This document shows, one piece after another, positions 1 to 6,690 of a DNA stretch of 12,149 nt. How positions within the stretch are numbered: the first letter of the stretch is position 1; each line of letters starts with the position of its first letter. The notes beneath the pieces were generated by a model. That model saw nothing but the letters and a program-made list of their open reading frames with translations. It searched no databases and was not told where the DNA came from. The DNA lies in assembly GCA_019090365.1 (NCBI GenBank), contig JAHRWC010000381.1:1-12149 (forward strand), given 5' to 3'. The DNA is from Flavobacteriaceae bacterium (GTDB taxonomy: Bacteria; Bacteroidota; Bacteroidia; Flavobacteriales; Flavobacteriaceae). A program made the translations under genes and the position numbers.

Positions 1-882
1 GCAGAAGGGGATGGAACACCACGTTTCAACCCCTTTTTTATTCCTAAAATGATAGCAGATATTGCTCCGGGTAATATCTCTATTAAACATGGATTTATGG
101 GGCCAAACTATACGACAGTTTCGGCTTGTGCATCTTCTGCAAATGCAATGATTGATGCCTTAAATTACATTAGATTAGATCATTGTGATATAATCGTAAC
201 AGGAGGAAGTGAAGCAGCGGTGACTATTGCTGGTATGGGTGGTTTTAATGCTATGCATGCTCTCTCTACTAGAAATGATAGCCCAGAAACAGCTTCTCGC
301 CCTTTCGATGCTACACGTGATGGCTTTGTATTAGGAGAAGGTGCTGGAGCACTTATTCTAGAAGAATACGAACATGCTAAAAAACGTGGCGCAAAGATTT
401 ATGCTGAAGTTATTGGTGGTGGAATGTCTAGTGATGCATATCATATGACAGCTCCTCATCCAGATGGTATTGGTGTAGAACGTGTAATGTTAAATTGTTT
501 GCGTGATGCTGGAATTACTCCAGATCAAGTAGATGCTATTAACACACATGGAACTTCAACTCCACTTGGAGATACTGCCGAATTAATAGCAATATCGAAG
601 GTTTTTGGTGAACATGCTGAAAACATTAATATCAATTCGACTAAGTCAATGACAGGTCATTTATTAGGAGCAGCTGGAGCTATTGAAGCTATATCTTCAA
701 TTCTAGCAATGAAACATGGAATTGTACCTCCTACAATAAATCACACTACTGTTGATGAAAACATTAATCCTAAGTTAAATTTAACTTTAAACAAACCTCA
801 AAAGAGAGAAATTAATGTTGCTATGAGTAATACTTTTGGTTTTGGAGGACACAATGCTTGTGTTCTTTTTAAAAAAATATAA
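1..882 (+). CDS. fabF: Beta-ketoacyl-ACP synthase II (KAS II), 5' part missing
   Basis: FabF condenses malonyl-ACP with a growing acyl-ACP in the elongation step of cytosolic type II fatty acid synthesis. The reading frame is open from the first base of the window (AEGDGTPRFNPFFIPKM...), so the ATG at 49 is internal and the gene begins upstream. All thiolase-fold catalytic residues are visible, numbered over the 293 visible residues: the nucleophilic Cys43 in VSACASS, His183 in NTHGTSTPLGD, Lys215 in STKSMTGH and His220 in the same stretch. The glycine-rich C-terminal NTFGFGGHNA loop is intact. By comparison with E. coli FabF (413 residues, Cys163) about 120 N-terminal residues are missing. 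In Flavobacteriaceae acpP usually precedes fabF, but it lies outside this window. The stop is followed after 18 bases by rnc in the same frame. I am very sure of the family; FabF is favoured over FabB from the motifs and from the adjacent rnc. Confidence 0.96.
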   Translation, partial: AEGDGTPRFNPFFIPKMIADIAPGNISIKHGFMGPNYTTVSACASSANAMIDALNYIRLDHCDIIVTGGSEAAVTIAGMGGFNAMHALSTRNDSPETASRPFDATRDGFVLGEGAGALILEEYEHAKKRGAKIYAEVIGGGMSSDAYHMTAPHPDGIGVERVMLNCLRDAGITPDQVDAINTHGTSTPLGDTAELIAISKVFGEHAENININSTKSMTGHLLGAAGAIEAISSILAMKHGIVPPTINHTTVDENINPKLNLTLNKPQKREINVAMSNTFGFGGHNACVLFKKI

Positions 883-900
883 AAGATAGATCACTCATAA

Positions 901-1644
901 ATGGCATCATTTAAAAACATATTTAATCCCCGTCCTGAAAAGAACGGGGATTTTTTTTATTCAGTAAAAAAGATTATCAACTTTTCGCCTAAAGACATTT
1001 CTATTTACGAAGAAGCTTTCACGCATCGCTCGATGAATGAAAAAAATAATACTGAACATCCTAAAAATTATGAACGCATGGAGTTTTTAGGGGATGCTAT
1101 CTTAAGTACTGTAATTGCTTCACATTTATTTAAAAAAGTACCTAGTGGAAATGAAGGTTATCTTACCAAAATGCGATCAAAAGTTGTGAGTAGGGAACAC
1201 CTTAATGAATTAGGTAGAGACTTAAATCTATTACAATTAGTTAGAAGTAATATTCCAACAAATCAATTTGGCGAAAATATTCATGGTAATGTTTTTGAAG
1301 CATTGATTGGAGCTATTTATTTAGATCGAGGGTTTTCATATTGTGAAAAATTTATAAGTTATAGGGTAATAAAACCTTATGTTGATATTCAGAAATTAGA
1401 AGGAAAAATAATTAGTTACAAAAGCCTTTTTATTGAATGGTGTCAAAAAAACAAACAGGTTTTTAAGTTTAATATCTATGAAGATACAGGAAATGATACT
1501 TTAAAGCATTTCGCTGTACGCCTTATTCTTGAAGATGAAACCATTGCTAAAGCAAGAGCGACATCAAAGAAAAAAGCTGAAGAAACAGCTGCCAAAAGAG
1601 CATATTACAAATTACAAAGAAGAATAGACAGTGAAATGTCTTAA
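901..1644 (+). CDS. rnc: Ribonuclease III
   Basis: RNase III cleaves double-stranded RNA during rRNA maturation and mRNA turnover; it acts as a cytosolic homodimer. The nuclease domain covers about residues 20-160. It contains the signature ERMEFLGDAIL (58-68, with metal and catalytic residues Glu58, Glu61 and Asp65) and the second acidic site GNVFEALIGAIYLD (129-142, Glu133). A double-stranded RNA-binding domain follows (about 172-240), ending in the usual A/K-rich helix (ATSKKKAEETAAKRA). At 247 residues the length is normal for Flavobacteriaceae. The start at 901 directly follows an in-frame TAA (898-900). The next in-frame ATG is at codon 45, inside the nuclease domain, so 901 is the only reasonable start. 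Two oddities stand out: a terminator-like hairpin covers codons 9-20, and the metal-binding Asp of E. coli (Asp114) is Asn130 here, which as I recall is common in Bacteroidota. The downstream gene begins 87 bases later, probably with its own promoter. Confidence 0.96.
   Translation: MASFKNIFNPRPEKNGDFFYSVKKIINFSPKDISIYEEAFTHRSMNEKNNTEHPKNYERMEFLGDAILSTVIASHLFKKVPSGNEGYLTKMRSKVVSREHLNELGRDLNLLQLVRSNIPTNQFGENIHGNVFEALIGAIYLDRGFSYCEKFISYRVIKPYVDIQKLEGKIISYKSLFIEWCQKNKQVFKFNIYEDTGNDTLKHFAVRLILEDETIAKARATSKKKAEETAAKRAYYKLQRRIDSEMS
925..958 (+). terminator. Intrinsic-terminator-like hairpin inside the start of rnc
   Basis: Bases 925-933 (AATCCCCGT) and 944-952 (ACGGGGATT) form a perfect 9-bp stem with a CCCCG/CGGGG core and a 10-base loop. 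A run of eight T (951-958) follows, overlapping the last two bases of the stem. This is a textbook Rho-independent terminator shape and fits the end of the fabF transcript. It lies 43 bases past the fabF stop, but also within codons 9-20 of rnc. It may end most fabF transcripts, attenuate rnc, or be a structured substrate for RNase III itself. The structure is seen directly; its activity is inferred. Confidence 0.7.
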
Positions 1645-1681
1645 TTTTCAGATTTAAACTTTACTTAACAATTTTTCAAAT

Positions 1682-1718
1682 TTAGTTCTTCAAGGAAATT
1701 GTATTTTTGAAGAATTAA
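1682..1718. repeat. Inverted repeat over the promoter of the IPExxxVDY gene
   Basis: Bases 1682-1693 (TTAGTTCTTCAA) and 1707-1718 (TTGAAGAATTAA) pair along 12 positions: 11 Watson-Crick pairs and one G-T. The loop is 13 bases. No T run follows, so this is not a normal intrinsic terminator. The right arm overlaps a -7 promoter box, and the dyad ends 13 bases before the ATG at 1732. It could be an operator for a dimeric regulator, a stabilising 3' end of the rnc transcript, or an RNase III target. The symmetry is seen directly; the role is unknown. Confidence 0.5.
1702..1709 (+). promoter_or_regulatory. Putative Bacteroidota -7 promoter box (TAnnTTTG)
   Basis: TATTTTTG matches the Bacteroidota SigA -7 consensus TAnnTTTG at every fixed position. 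It sits 22 bases before the ATG at 1732, which would give a short leader of roughly 15 bases. No TTG -33 element is found at the usual spacing, so the call rests on the -7 box, its position and the 87-base gap after rnc. If real, it would transcribe the IPExxxVDY gene and pyk separately from rnc. Confidence 0.45.
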
Positions 1719-1731
1719 TAGAAGTTCTAAA

Positions 1732-2223
1732 ATGGCAATTCACAAATTAATATTAGATGAAGAAATATGTGATGAGTTTTCTCTCATTGCCATTCATTGT
1801 AGTGAAGAAGATTATAAAATTGCTTTCATGATCAATAAATTTCTTTCTTTACATTTAAAAAGAAAAAAAAATGACTTGGATTTTTCAATAGAAGGCCACG
1901 ATATTTCTTTTCCTATTTTTGAATTTGAAAATGATTTTAACTATACAAAATTTTACCTTGTAGCGAATAAATATAAATATCAAAAAGAAATAACAAACCC
2001 TAAAAATGGTTTATTTTCGAATGTTGTTTCTGAAAAAACGGTAACTAAACACTTACTTCCGGAATTTAAAAATGTAGATTATTTTCTGAAAATATATTCA
2101 GATTTTGAAAAAATTCCGTTAAGAAATATCGTAAGCTCTATCAATGAAATAGAACATGTTATTTCAGCTTATACAATTGACAATGAACAAATTAAATCTA
2201 AATCTCACTTAATTTTTGACTAA
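1732..2223 (+). CDS. IPExxxVDY family protein of unknown function
   Basis: This small protein (163 residues) belongs to a family of unknown function named after a conserved motif and found between rnc and pyk in many Flavobacteriia. The motif appears here as LPEFKNVDY (residues 109-117), with Leu in place of the first Ile. There is no signal peptide or membrane segment, so it is probably cytosolic. The N-terminal half holds a hydrophobic helix-like stretch (about 27-42) followed by a basic cluster (HLKRKKN, 41-47); the C-terminal half is mixed and Ile/Glu-rich. I see no catalytic motif. Its stop codon shares one base with the pyk start (TAATG), so the two are likely translationally coupled. 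It probably has its own promoter just upstream. Conserved linkage to pyk hints at a role near glycolysis or at a regulatory or assembly partner, but this is only inference from position. Confidence 0.9.
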   Translation: MAIHKLILDEEICDEFSLIAIHCSEEDYKIAFMINKFLSLHLKRKKNDLDFSIEGHDISFPIFEFENDFNYTKFYLVANKYKYQKEITNPKNGLFSNVVSEKTVTKHLLPEFKNVDYFLKIYSDFEKIPLRNIVSSINEIEHVISAYTIDNEQIKSKSHLIFD

Positions 2224-3650
2224 TGCCTCATAAAAAAAGAACCAAAATAGTAGCCACTTTAGGCCCATCAAGTTCAAACAAAGAAACATTGAAAAATATG
2301 ATTCTTGAAGGTGTTGATGTTTTTAGAATTAATTTTTCACATGCAGAATATGACAATGCAAAAAAGATTATTGAATTAATTCGAACATTAGGCACAGAGC
2401 TTAATACAACCACTGCAATTTTAGCAGATTTACAAGGCCCTAAACTTAGAGTAGGTACCATGAAAGAAGAAGTGACTCTAGAAAAAAATGACCTTCTTGA
2501 TTTCTGTACAGGTGAGGAATTTGAAGGCACTATAGATAGAGTCTACATGAATTATAGTAATTTCCCTAAAGATGTAGAAATTGGAGAAAGAATTTTATTA
2601 GATGATGGTAAACTAATTTTTGAAATATTAGAAACTAATAAAGATGATAAAGTTCAAGTTCGAGTTATTCAAGGTGGTGCTTTACGTTCAAACAAAGGTG
2701 TTAATTTACCCAACACTAAAATATCACTACCTGCATTAACAGCAAAAGATAAAAAAGATGTCATTTTTGCTATTTCTCAAGAGGTAGATTGGGTAGCCTT
2801 ATCTTTTGTTAGAAATCCAGATGATTTAAAAGAATTACAAGCTATAATTGAAGCACATTGTGATTACAAAATACCTATTATTGCAAAAATTGAAAAACCA
2901 GAAGCGGTTAAAAATATTGATAAAATATTAGGCTATTGTGATGGTATTATGGTTGCAAGAGGTGATTTAGGGGTAGAAGTTCCTGCAGAGGAAGTTCCTT
3001 TGATTCAAAAAGAACTAGTATTAAAAGCTAAGAAAGCTAGAATTCCTGCCATAATTGCAACGCAAATGATGGAAACTATGATCGATTCACTTACTCCAAC
3101 GCGAGCTGAAGTGAATGATGTAGCAAATTCGGTGATGGATGGAGCTGATGCGGTAATGCTTTCTGGGGAAACTTCAGTTGGAAAATATCCCGTAGAAGTA
3201 ATTCAAACCATGTCTAACATTCTTAAAACAGTAGAAAATTCACCATTAATTACTGTTCCTGAAGATCCTCCACATATTAAAACAAATCGATATGTGACCA
3301 AATCTATTTGCTATCATGCTGCACATATGGCAAATGAGATTGAAGCAAAAGCTATATGTACCTTAACGAATAGTGGATATACAGCTTTTCAGATTTCAGC
3401 TTGGAGACCTGCTGCTCATATTTTAGTGTTTACTTCAAACAAAAGAATTTTATCTAGGCTAAACCTTTTATGGGGTGTTGAAGCATTCTTTTATGATCGT
3501 TATGTGAGTACCGATGAAACAGTTGAAGATGTAAATAAGATTGCTTATGATCGAGGGTTTGTGAAAGAAGGAGAGTTTCTTATCAATTTAGCAGCCATGC
3601 CTATTGTTGAAAAAGGAATGGTGAACACTTTAAGAGTATCCCAAGTTTAA
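2223..3650 (+). CDS. pyk: Pyruvate kinase, predicted potassium-independent type
   Basis: Pyruvate kinase transfers phosphate from phosphoenolpyruvate to ADP, giving pyruvate and ATP in the last step of glycolysis; it is a cytosolic tetramer. All landmarks are present in 475 residues: RINFSH (35-40), the B-domain border LDDGK (126-130), the active-site stretch IIAKIEKPE with Lys222 and Glu224, the metal ligand Asp248 in ARGDLG, and ATQMMETM, TPTRAEVNDVAN and MLSGET (about 279-317). A C-domain of about 125 residues follows. The segment ADLQGPKLRVG has Lys74 where potassium-dependent enzymes carry Glu (Glu117 in rabbit muscle), with Leu, Gln and Val at the three co-varying positions. This pattern is known from potassium-independent enzymes. 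There is no extra C-terminal PEP-utiliser domain. The ATG overlaps the upstream stop by one base. No clear terminator follows. Confidence 0.97.
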   Translation: MPHKKRTKIVATLGPSSSNKETLKNMILEGVDVFRINFSHAEYDNAKKIIELIRTLGTELNTTTAILADLQGPKLRVGTMKEEVTLEKNDLLDFCTGEEFEGTIDRVYMNYSNFPKDVEIGERILLDDGKLIFEILETNKDDKVQVRVIQGGALRSNKGVNLPNTKISLPALTAKDKKDVIFAISQEVDWVALSFVRNPDDLKELQAIIEAHCDYKIPIIAKIEKPEAVKNIDKILGYCDGIMVARGDLGVEVPAEEVPLIQKELVLKAKKARIPAIIATQMMETMIDSLTPTRAEVNDVANSVMDGADAVMLSGETSVGKYPVEVIQTMSNILKTVENSPLITVPEDPPHIKTNRYVTKSICYHAAHMANEIEAKAICTLTNSGYTAFQISAWRPAAHILVFTSNKRILSRLNLLWGVEAFFYDRYVSTDETVEDVNKIAYDRGFVKEGEFLINLAAMPIVEKGMVNTLRVSQV

Positions 3651-3685
3651 ATAATCCATATTATAATAATATTTTATTAATAGCA

Positions 3686-3693
3686 TATATTTT
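3686..3693 (+). promoter_or_regulatory. Weak -7-like box before the secreted-protein gene
   Basis: TATATTTT matches TAnnTTTG except for the last base and lies 20 bases before the ATG at 3713. No TTG -33 element is visible and the gap (3651-3712) is almost pure A/T, so a chance match is quite possible. There is no terminator hairpin in this gap, so readthrough from pyk is an alternative. Confidence 0.22.
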
Positions 3694-3712
3694 CTACTTA
3701 AAAAATCATACT

Positions 3713-4717
3713 ATGAAATCAAGAATACTTTTAGTTATCTCATTTATCTTATTATCCATTTCTGTTCAAGCACAATATTCCTATGCAAAGCATGATGATT
3801 TTGCTGAAATTAAAAAACGAACACTTATTGTAGAGTTATTAGAGTTAGACACAAAAGTTGTAGAGAAATGGGAAAAGAAAAAAAGCAAAGCAAAGAAAAA
3901 AGATAAAATAGATAAGCTTCAAAAAAAGATTGATGATTACACTGTTTTCATTACCGATTATAATACTCTAGTAAAAAAAGCTGTTGAAGAGCATTGGAAA
4001 GAAAACCCAACAATAATTTATAAAACTACATCAGAGGTAACCGATTTAATTAAAAATGATTCTGAAGAGTTCACAGTACTTTGGTTTAGTGAAACAGATT
4101 CTAAAAGAAAAGATGGTTATGGAGCTACTTATTTTCCAGATTTAACTGTTCCTACGCTTAATTACAGTAGAATAGAAAAAGGAAGAATTAAAACTGATTA
4201 TTGTTATTTTATGCATTATTCACATGATAGAAATAACCGTATAAAATTCAGTGATTTTGTTTTATCTTTTAAATTAATGAATCAGCACATAGATTATATC
4301 GTAGAGCATAAGAAGAAAAAGAAATATTCTTTTCAAAAATATATATTAGAAGTGTCAAGCAATAACTGTAAAGATTTTTCAGGTAAAACAGCATACATAC
4401 AAAAAGGTGCAAATCATAAAAACACAAGTGTTTCAGATATGAATAATTCTTTTTCAGGATCGATTAGTTCTCTAACTGATGAAGAAATTTCTATAGCAAT
4501 AGAAACTAATGAAGATAAAAATGTTGGTTTCTTTTTCCCCTTTAGTATTGCTGTTGGATCTATGGGTCCAGCTTCTGTGGGAAGAGTTCAATATGTAAGA
4601 AGTTTTGTAAATATTAAATCTGGAAAAATATACACAAATCGCGGTGGGAAAATGGGACAATTTTTTGATGCCTATTTCCGAGCTAAAGAATTTGAAAAAT
4701 ACGATAGTTGTAAATAA
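3713..4717 (+). CDS. Secreted protein of unknown function
   Basis: I do not recognise this 334-residue protein. It begins with a clear Sec signal peptide: a basic start (MKSR), a hydrophobic core to about residue 18, and a likely cleavage after VQA (Ala20|Gln21). No cysteine lies at the cleavage site, so it is not a lipoprotein and is probably periplasmic or exported. Residues about 45-95 are strongly charged and Lys-rich (WEKKKSKAKKKDKIDKLQKK) and look helical or coiled-coil. The rest (about 100-334) is mixed, aromatic-rich and probably beta-containing, with two more Lys clusters (HKKKKKYS near 199-206 and KYDSCK at the end). Three cysteines remain (164, 219, 333). No C-terminal type IX sorting domain is visible. 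It stands alone between pyk and a bidirectional terminator. Base composition matches its neighbours. Confidence 0.85.
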   Translation: MKSRILLVISFILLSISVQAQYSYAKHDDFAEIKKRTLIVELLELDTKVVEKWEKKKSKAKKKDKIDKLQKKIDDYTVFITDYNTLVKKAVEEHWKENPTIIYKTTSEVTDLIKNDSEEFTVLWFSETDSKRKDGYGATYFPDLTVPTLNYSRIEKGRIKTDYCYFMHYSHDRNNRIKFSDFVLSFKLMNQHIDYIVEHKKKKKYSFQKYILEVSSNNCKDFSGKTAYIQKGANHKNTSVSDMNNSFSGSISSLTDEEISIAIETNEDKNVGFFFPFSIAVGSMGPASVGRVQYVRSFVNIKSGKIYTNRGGKMGQFFDAYFRAKEFEKYDSCK

Positions 4718-4734
4718 TTATATGCTTGTTGAAT

Positions 4735-4778
4735 AAAAAAGAAGATCGTCTAAAAAATTTATTTTAGACGATCTTTTT
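4735..4778. terminator. Bidirectional intrinsic terminator
   Basis: Bases 4742-4755 (AAGATCGTCTAAAA) and 4762-4775 (TTTTAGACGATCTT) form a perfect 14-bp stem with a 6-base loop. On the + strand it ends in TTTTT (4774-4778). On the - strand the AAAAAA at 4735-4740 reads as six T after the stem. It therefore serves both the secreted-protein gene (ends 4717) and the opposing hydroxylase gene (ends 4834). Confidence 0.93.
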
Positions 4779-4833
4779 ATGTATTAACGTTTATTCTTTT
4801 TTAAAACGCTTAATGAATTTATTGTCTTCAGAA

Positions 4834-5727
4834 TTAATTAGAATTTTCCTTTAACCATTCTTCTCGTAGCTTGTCTGAATCTTTACCTGTTCCATCATGT
4901 TTCCAACCTGGAGGGTTAATGAGATATTTTAATCTACTGCTTATAGATTTTCTTCCTGTAAATGAATCTTTAAACAGGGCAATCCATTCATGAAATGCAA
5001 TGATAATTGGATTATACGTTTTAATATTTTCGGTTAAGCCATAAATTACTTTTTCTTCTTCTAATTCGGGTTGAAATGTACCAAACATTTTATCCCAAAT
5101 AATTAAAATTCCTGCATGATTTCTATCTAAATAAATAGGGTTACTTCCATGGTGTACACGATGATGAGAAGGGGTGTTCATAATAGCTTCAAACCACCTT
5201 GGCATTTTTTGAATTGCCTCAGTATGAATCCAAAATTGATACAACAAACTAATAGACATTTGCAATAGAATCATTTCTGGATGAAAACCAACTAATGGCA
5301 TCCATAACCAAAAAATAAATGAATAAAATCCACCAGACCAAGTTTGTCGTAAAGCAGTACTTAAATTATATCGTTGTGAAGAATGATGTACTACATGGGA
5401 AGCCCAAAACAATCTGCTTTTATGTGAAATTCGATGAAACCAATAATACGAAAAATCATCAGCGAAAAAGATCAATAAAAAACTCCACCAAGCAGCTGGA
5501 ATTTCAAAAAAACGAAAATGCTGATACACATAATAAAGAGCCCCAAACACCAATACTTTACTGAAAAAACCCAGGAAAACATTCCCCAATCCCATAGCTA
5601 TAGAGGCAAAAGCATCTTTCGTTGTATAGGTTTCAATATTTCTTTTTATAGTTACATACAATTCTAACAGCATAGCTAGCACAAAAAAAGGAATAGCAAA
5701 AAGGATAATATTTGGAAAATCAGGCAT
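4834..5727 (-). CDS. Membrane di-iron hydroxylase, sterol desaturase/fatty acid hydroxylase superfamily
   Basis: Members of this superfamily (Pfam FA_hydroxylase) are integral membrane di-iron enzymes that hydroxylate or desaturate lipid substrates. The histidine clusters that bind the irons are all present: HRISH (98-102), HVVHH (111-115), His168 in FWIHTE, and HHRVHH (188-193). Hydrophobic segments fit membrane helices at about 7-26, 44-70, 80-97 and 135-165. The length (297 residues) is normal and the ATG start gives the expected N-terminal helix. The substrate cannot be told from the sequence. Sterols are unlikely in this group; fatty acyl chains, ornithine lipids or other lipids are possible. 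It is too long for a typical CrtZ carotenoid hydroxylase. It is transcribed alone: a terminator lies upstream (5794-5830, for the previous gene) and a bidirectional one downstream. Confidence 0.9.
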   Translation of the reverse strand: MPDFPNIILFAIPFFVLAMLLELYVTIKRNIETYTTKDAFASIAMGLGNVFLGFFSKVLVFGALYYVYQHFRFFEIPAAWWSFLLIFFADDFSYYWFHRISHKSRLFWASHVVHHSSQRYNLSTALRQTWSGGFYSFIFWLWMPLVGFHPEMILLQMSISLLYQFWIHTEAIQKMPRWFEAIMNTPSHHRVHHGSNPIYLDRNHAGILIIWDKMFGTFQPELEEEKVIYGLTENIKTYNPIIIAFHEWIALFKDSFTGRKSISSRLKYLINPPGWKHDGTGKDSDKLREEWLKENSN

Positions 5728-5793
5728 TCGTGTATTTTATAATTTTCTCTAAAACTACAAAAATTAGTAGATTCTTTTGAAATGAAAATTAAT

Positions 5794-5830
5794 AAAAAAG
5801 CCTTCAAAGTAATTTCTACTTGAAGGCTTT
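5794..5830 (-). terminator. Intrinsic terminator for the SH3-domain lipoprotein gene
   Basis: Read on the - strand, AAAGCCTTCA (5830-5821) and its complement TGAAGGCTTT (5806-5797) form the main stem. It extends inward by a few pairs past a one-base bulge (left A at 5808) to a small AT-rich loop near 5812-5816. The - strand T run corresponds to the A run at 5794-5799. It lies 22 bases past the lipoprotein stop. Confidence 0.88.
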
Positions 5831-5851
5831 CATTATTCTAACTTATGGATA

Positions 5852-6625
5852 TTAAATAATTTTTTCTGTTTTTGAAATTTTCATTTTTTCACCATTTTTA
5901 ATTATGGTTACAGTACTTTCAAACTTTTTAGTTTTATACTTATATTCTATTGTTTCAAGTGTATTGTCTTTTCTTGAAATATGTAATTCGCATACCATAA
6001 CACCATTTTCAGGCTTTTTACCTTGAATCACTTTGTGATCTTTTCCTTTTTGTTTTGGAAAAGTAAACTCTGAAGGGATTGAAAATATTTCTTTAGCTAT
6101 ATAAAAAGCTTCATGCCATTGATTCGTAGGTAATACTAACGTTTCTGTATTTGTTGGAGCACTTACTGAACCTCCATTCGTTTCAGAATATATTACACCT
6201 TTGTATGCATTTTGAAGTTCTTCAGCATATCCTTTTGCTGAGATATCTCTTTCAGGAGGAAAAAATTTAGATAAGTATCCATTAAAAGCAAATCCTTTTT
6301 TATGGTTGAATTCTATTTCATCCATTCCACCTTTAATTCCTCCAATAGTCATCGTAGAATTTTCTTCCGTAGAAATAATCTTTACTTTTGTTCCATAGGG
6401 CATCAAACCAATTTTATCACTTTGTAAGTTATTATATTCACGTAAGCTTAAACCAGTGGAAGCAGTGACATAAAGATAGGAGACAGAGGTATCAGGAATT
6501 GTAGTTTCAGCAATTGCTAAATCATTAGATTCGATTTCATTTTGGGTAGTGGTTGTTTCGTTTTTACAAGAAATAAAAGCGATTGAACATACAAGGGCAA
6601 GACTTAAAAATTTTACAGTTTTCAT
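5852..6625 (-). CDS. SH3-domain lipoprotein, C-terminal region of unknown function
   Basis: This 257-residue protein starts with a lipoprotein signal: MKTVK, a hydrophobic core, then FISC with the lipidated Cys20 (Phe at -3 is slightly unusual). A Thr/Asn/Glu-rich linker (21-47) leads to a bacterial SH3-like domain at about 48-120. Within it, VTASTGLSLREYNNLQSDKI is the typical opening strand pair, followed by PYGTKVKII and a closing GFAFNGYLSKF. Such domains usually bind peptidoglycan or peptides in the cell envelope. The C-terminal part (about 125-257) matches no domain I know; it ends in a Lys-rich strand pattern (YKYKTKKFESTVTIIKNGEKMKI). It lies 65 bases downstream of dinB with no clear terminator in between, so it may be cotranscribed or have its own promoter. 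It has its own terminator. The envelope location is well supported; the partner is unknown. Confidence 0.87.
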   Translation of the reverse strand: MKTVKFLSLALVCSIAFISCKNETTTTQNEIESNDLAIAETTIPDTSVSYLYVTASTGLSLREYNNLQSDKIGLMPYGTKVKIISTEENSTMTIGGIKGGMDEIEFNHKKGFAFNGYLSKFFPPERDISAKGYAEELQNAYKGVIYSETNGGSVSAPTNTETLVLPTNQWHEAFYIAKEIFSIPSEFTFPKQKGKDHKVIQGKKPENGVMVCELHISRKDNTLETIEYKYKTKKFESTVTIIKNGEKMKISKTEKII

Positions 6626-6690
6626 AATGTGTTTGTTAGGATTAATAAAAAAATTAAGTAATTATCTCACATATATGTTTTGTTTTTTAA

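Noticed and set aside
2228..2530. Open frame of 100 codons on the - strand inside pyk
   Set aside because: It is fully inside a well-supported conserved gene, and its product is low-complexity and resembles no family. It is a shadow of the pyk codons.
3651..3712. Possible terminator after pyk
   Set aside because: The A/T-only partial symmetries here lack a G/C stem and do not form a convincing hairpin.
5755..5770. CTAC-N8-GTAG dyad upstream of the hydroxylase gene, next to a TAnnnTTTG-like string on the - strand
   Set aside because: The arms are only four bases, and the promoter-like string has the wrong spacing (three instead of two bases) and no -33 partner.
6669..6678. Perfect 10-base palindrome ACATATATGT between dinB and the SH3 lipoprotein gene
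   Set aside because: Short alternating A/T palindromes are expected by chance in such AT-rich DNA, and no second copy was noticed.
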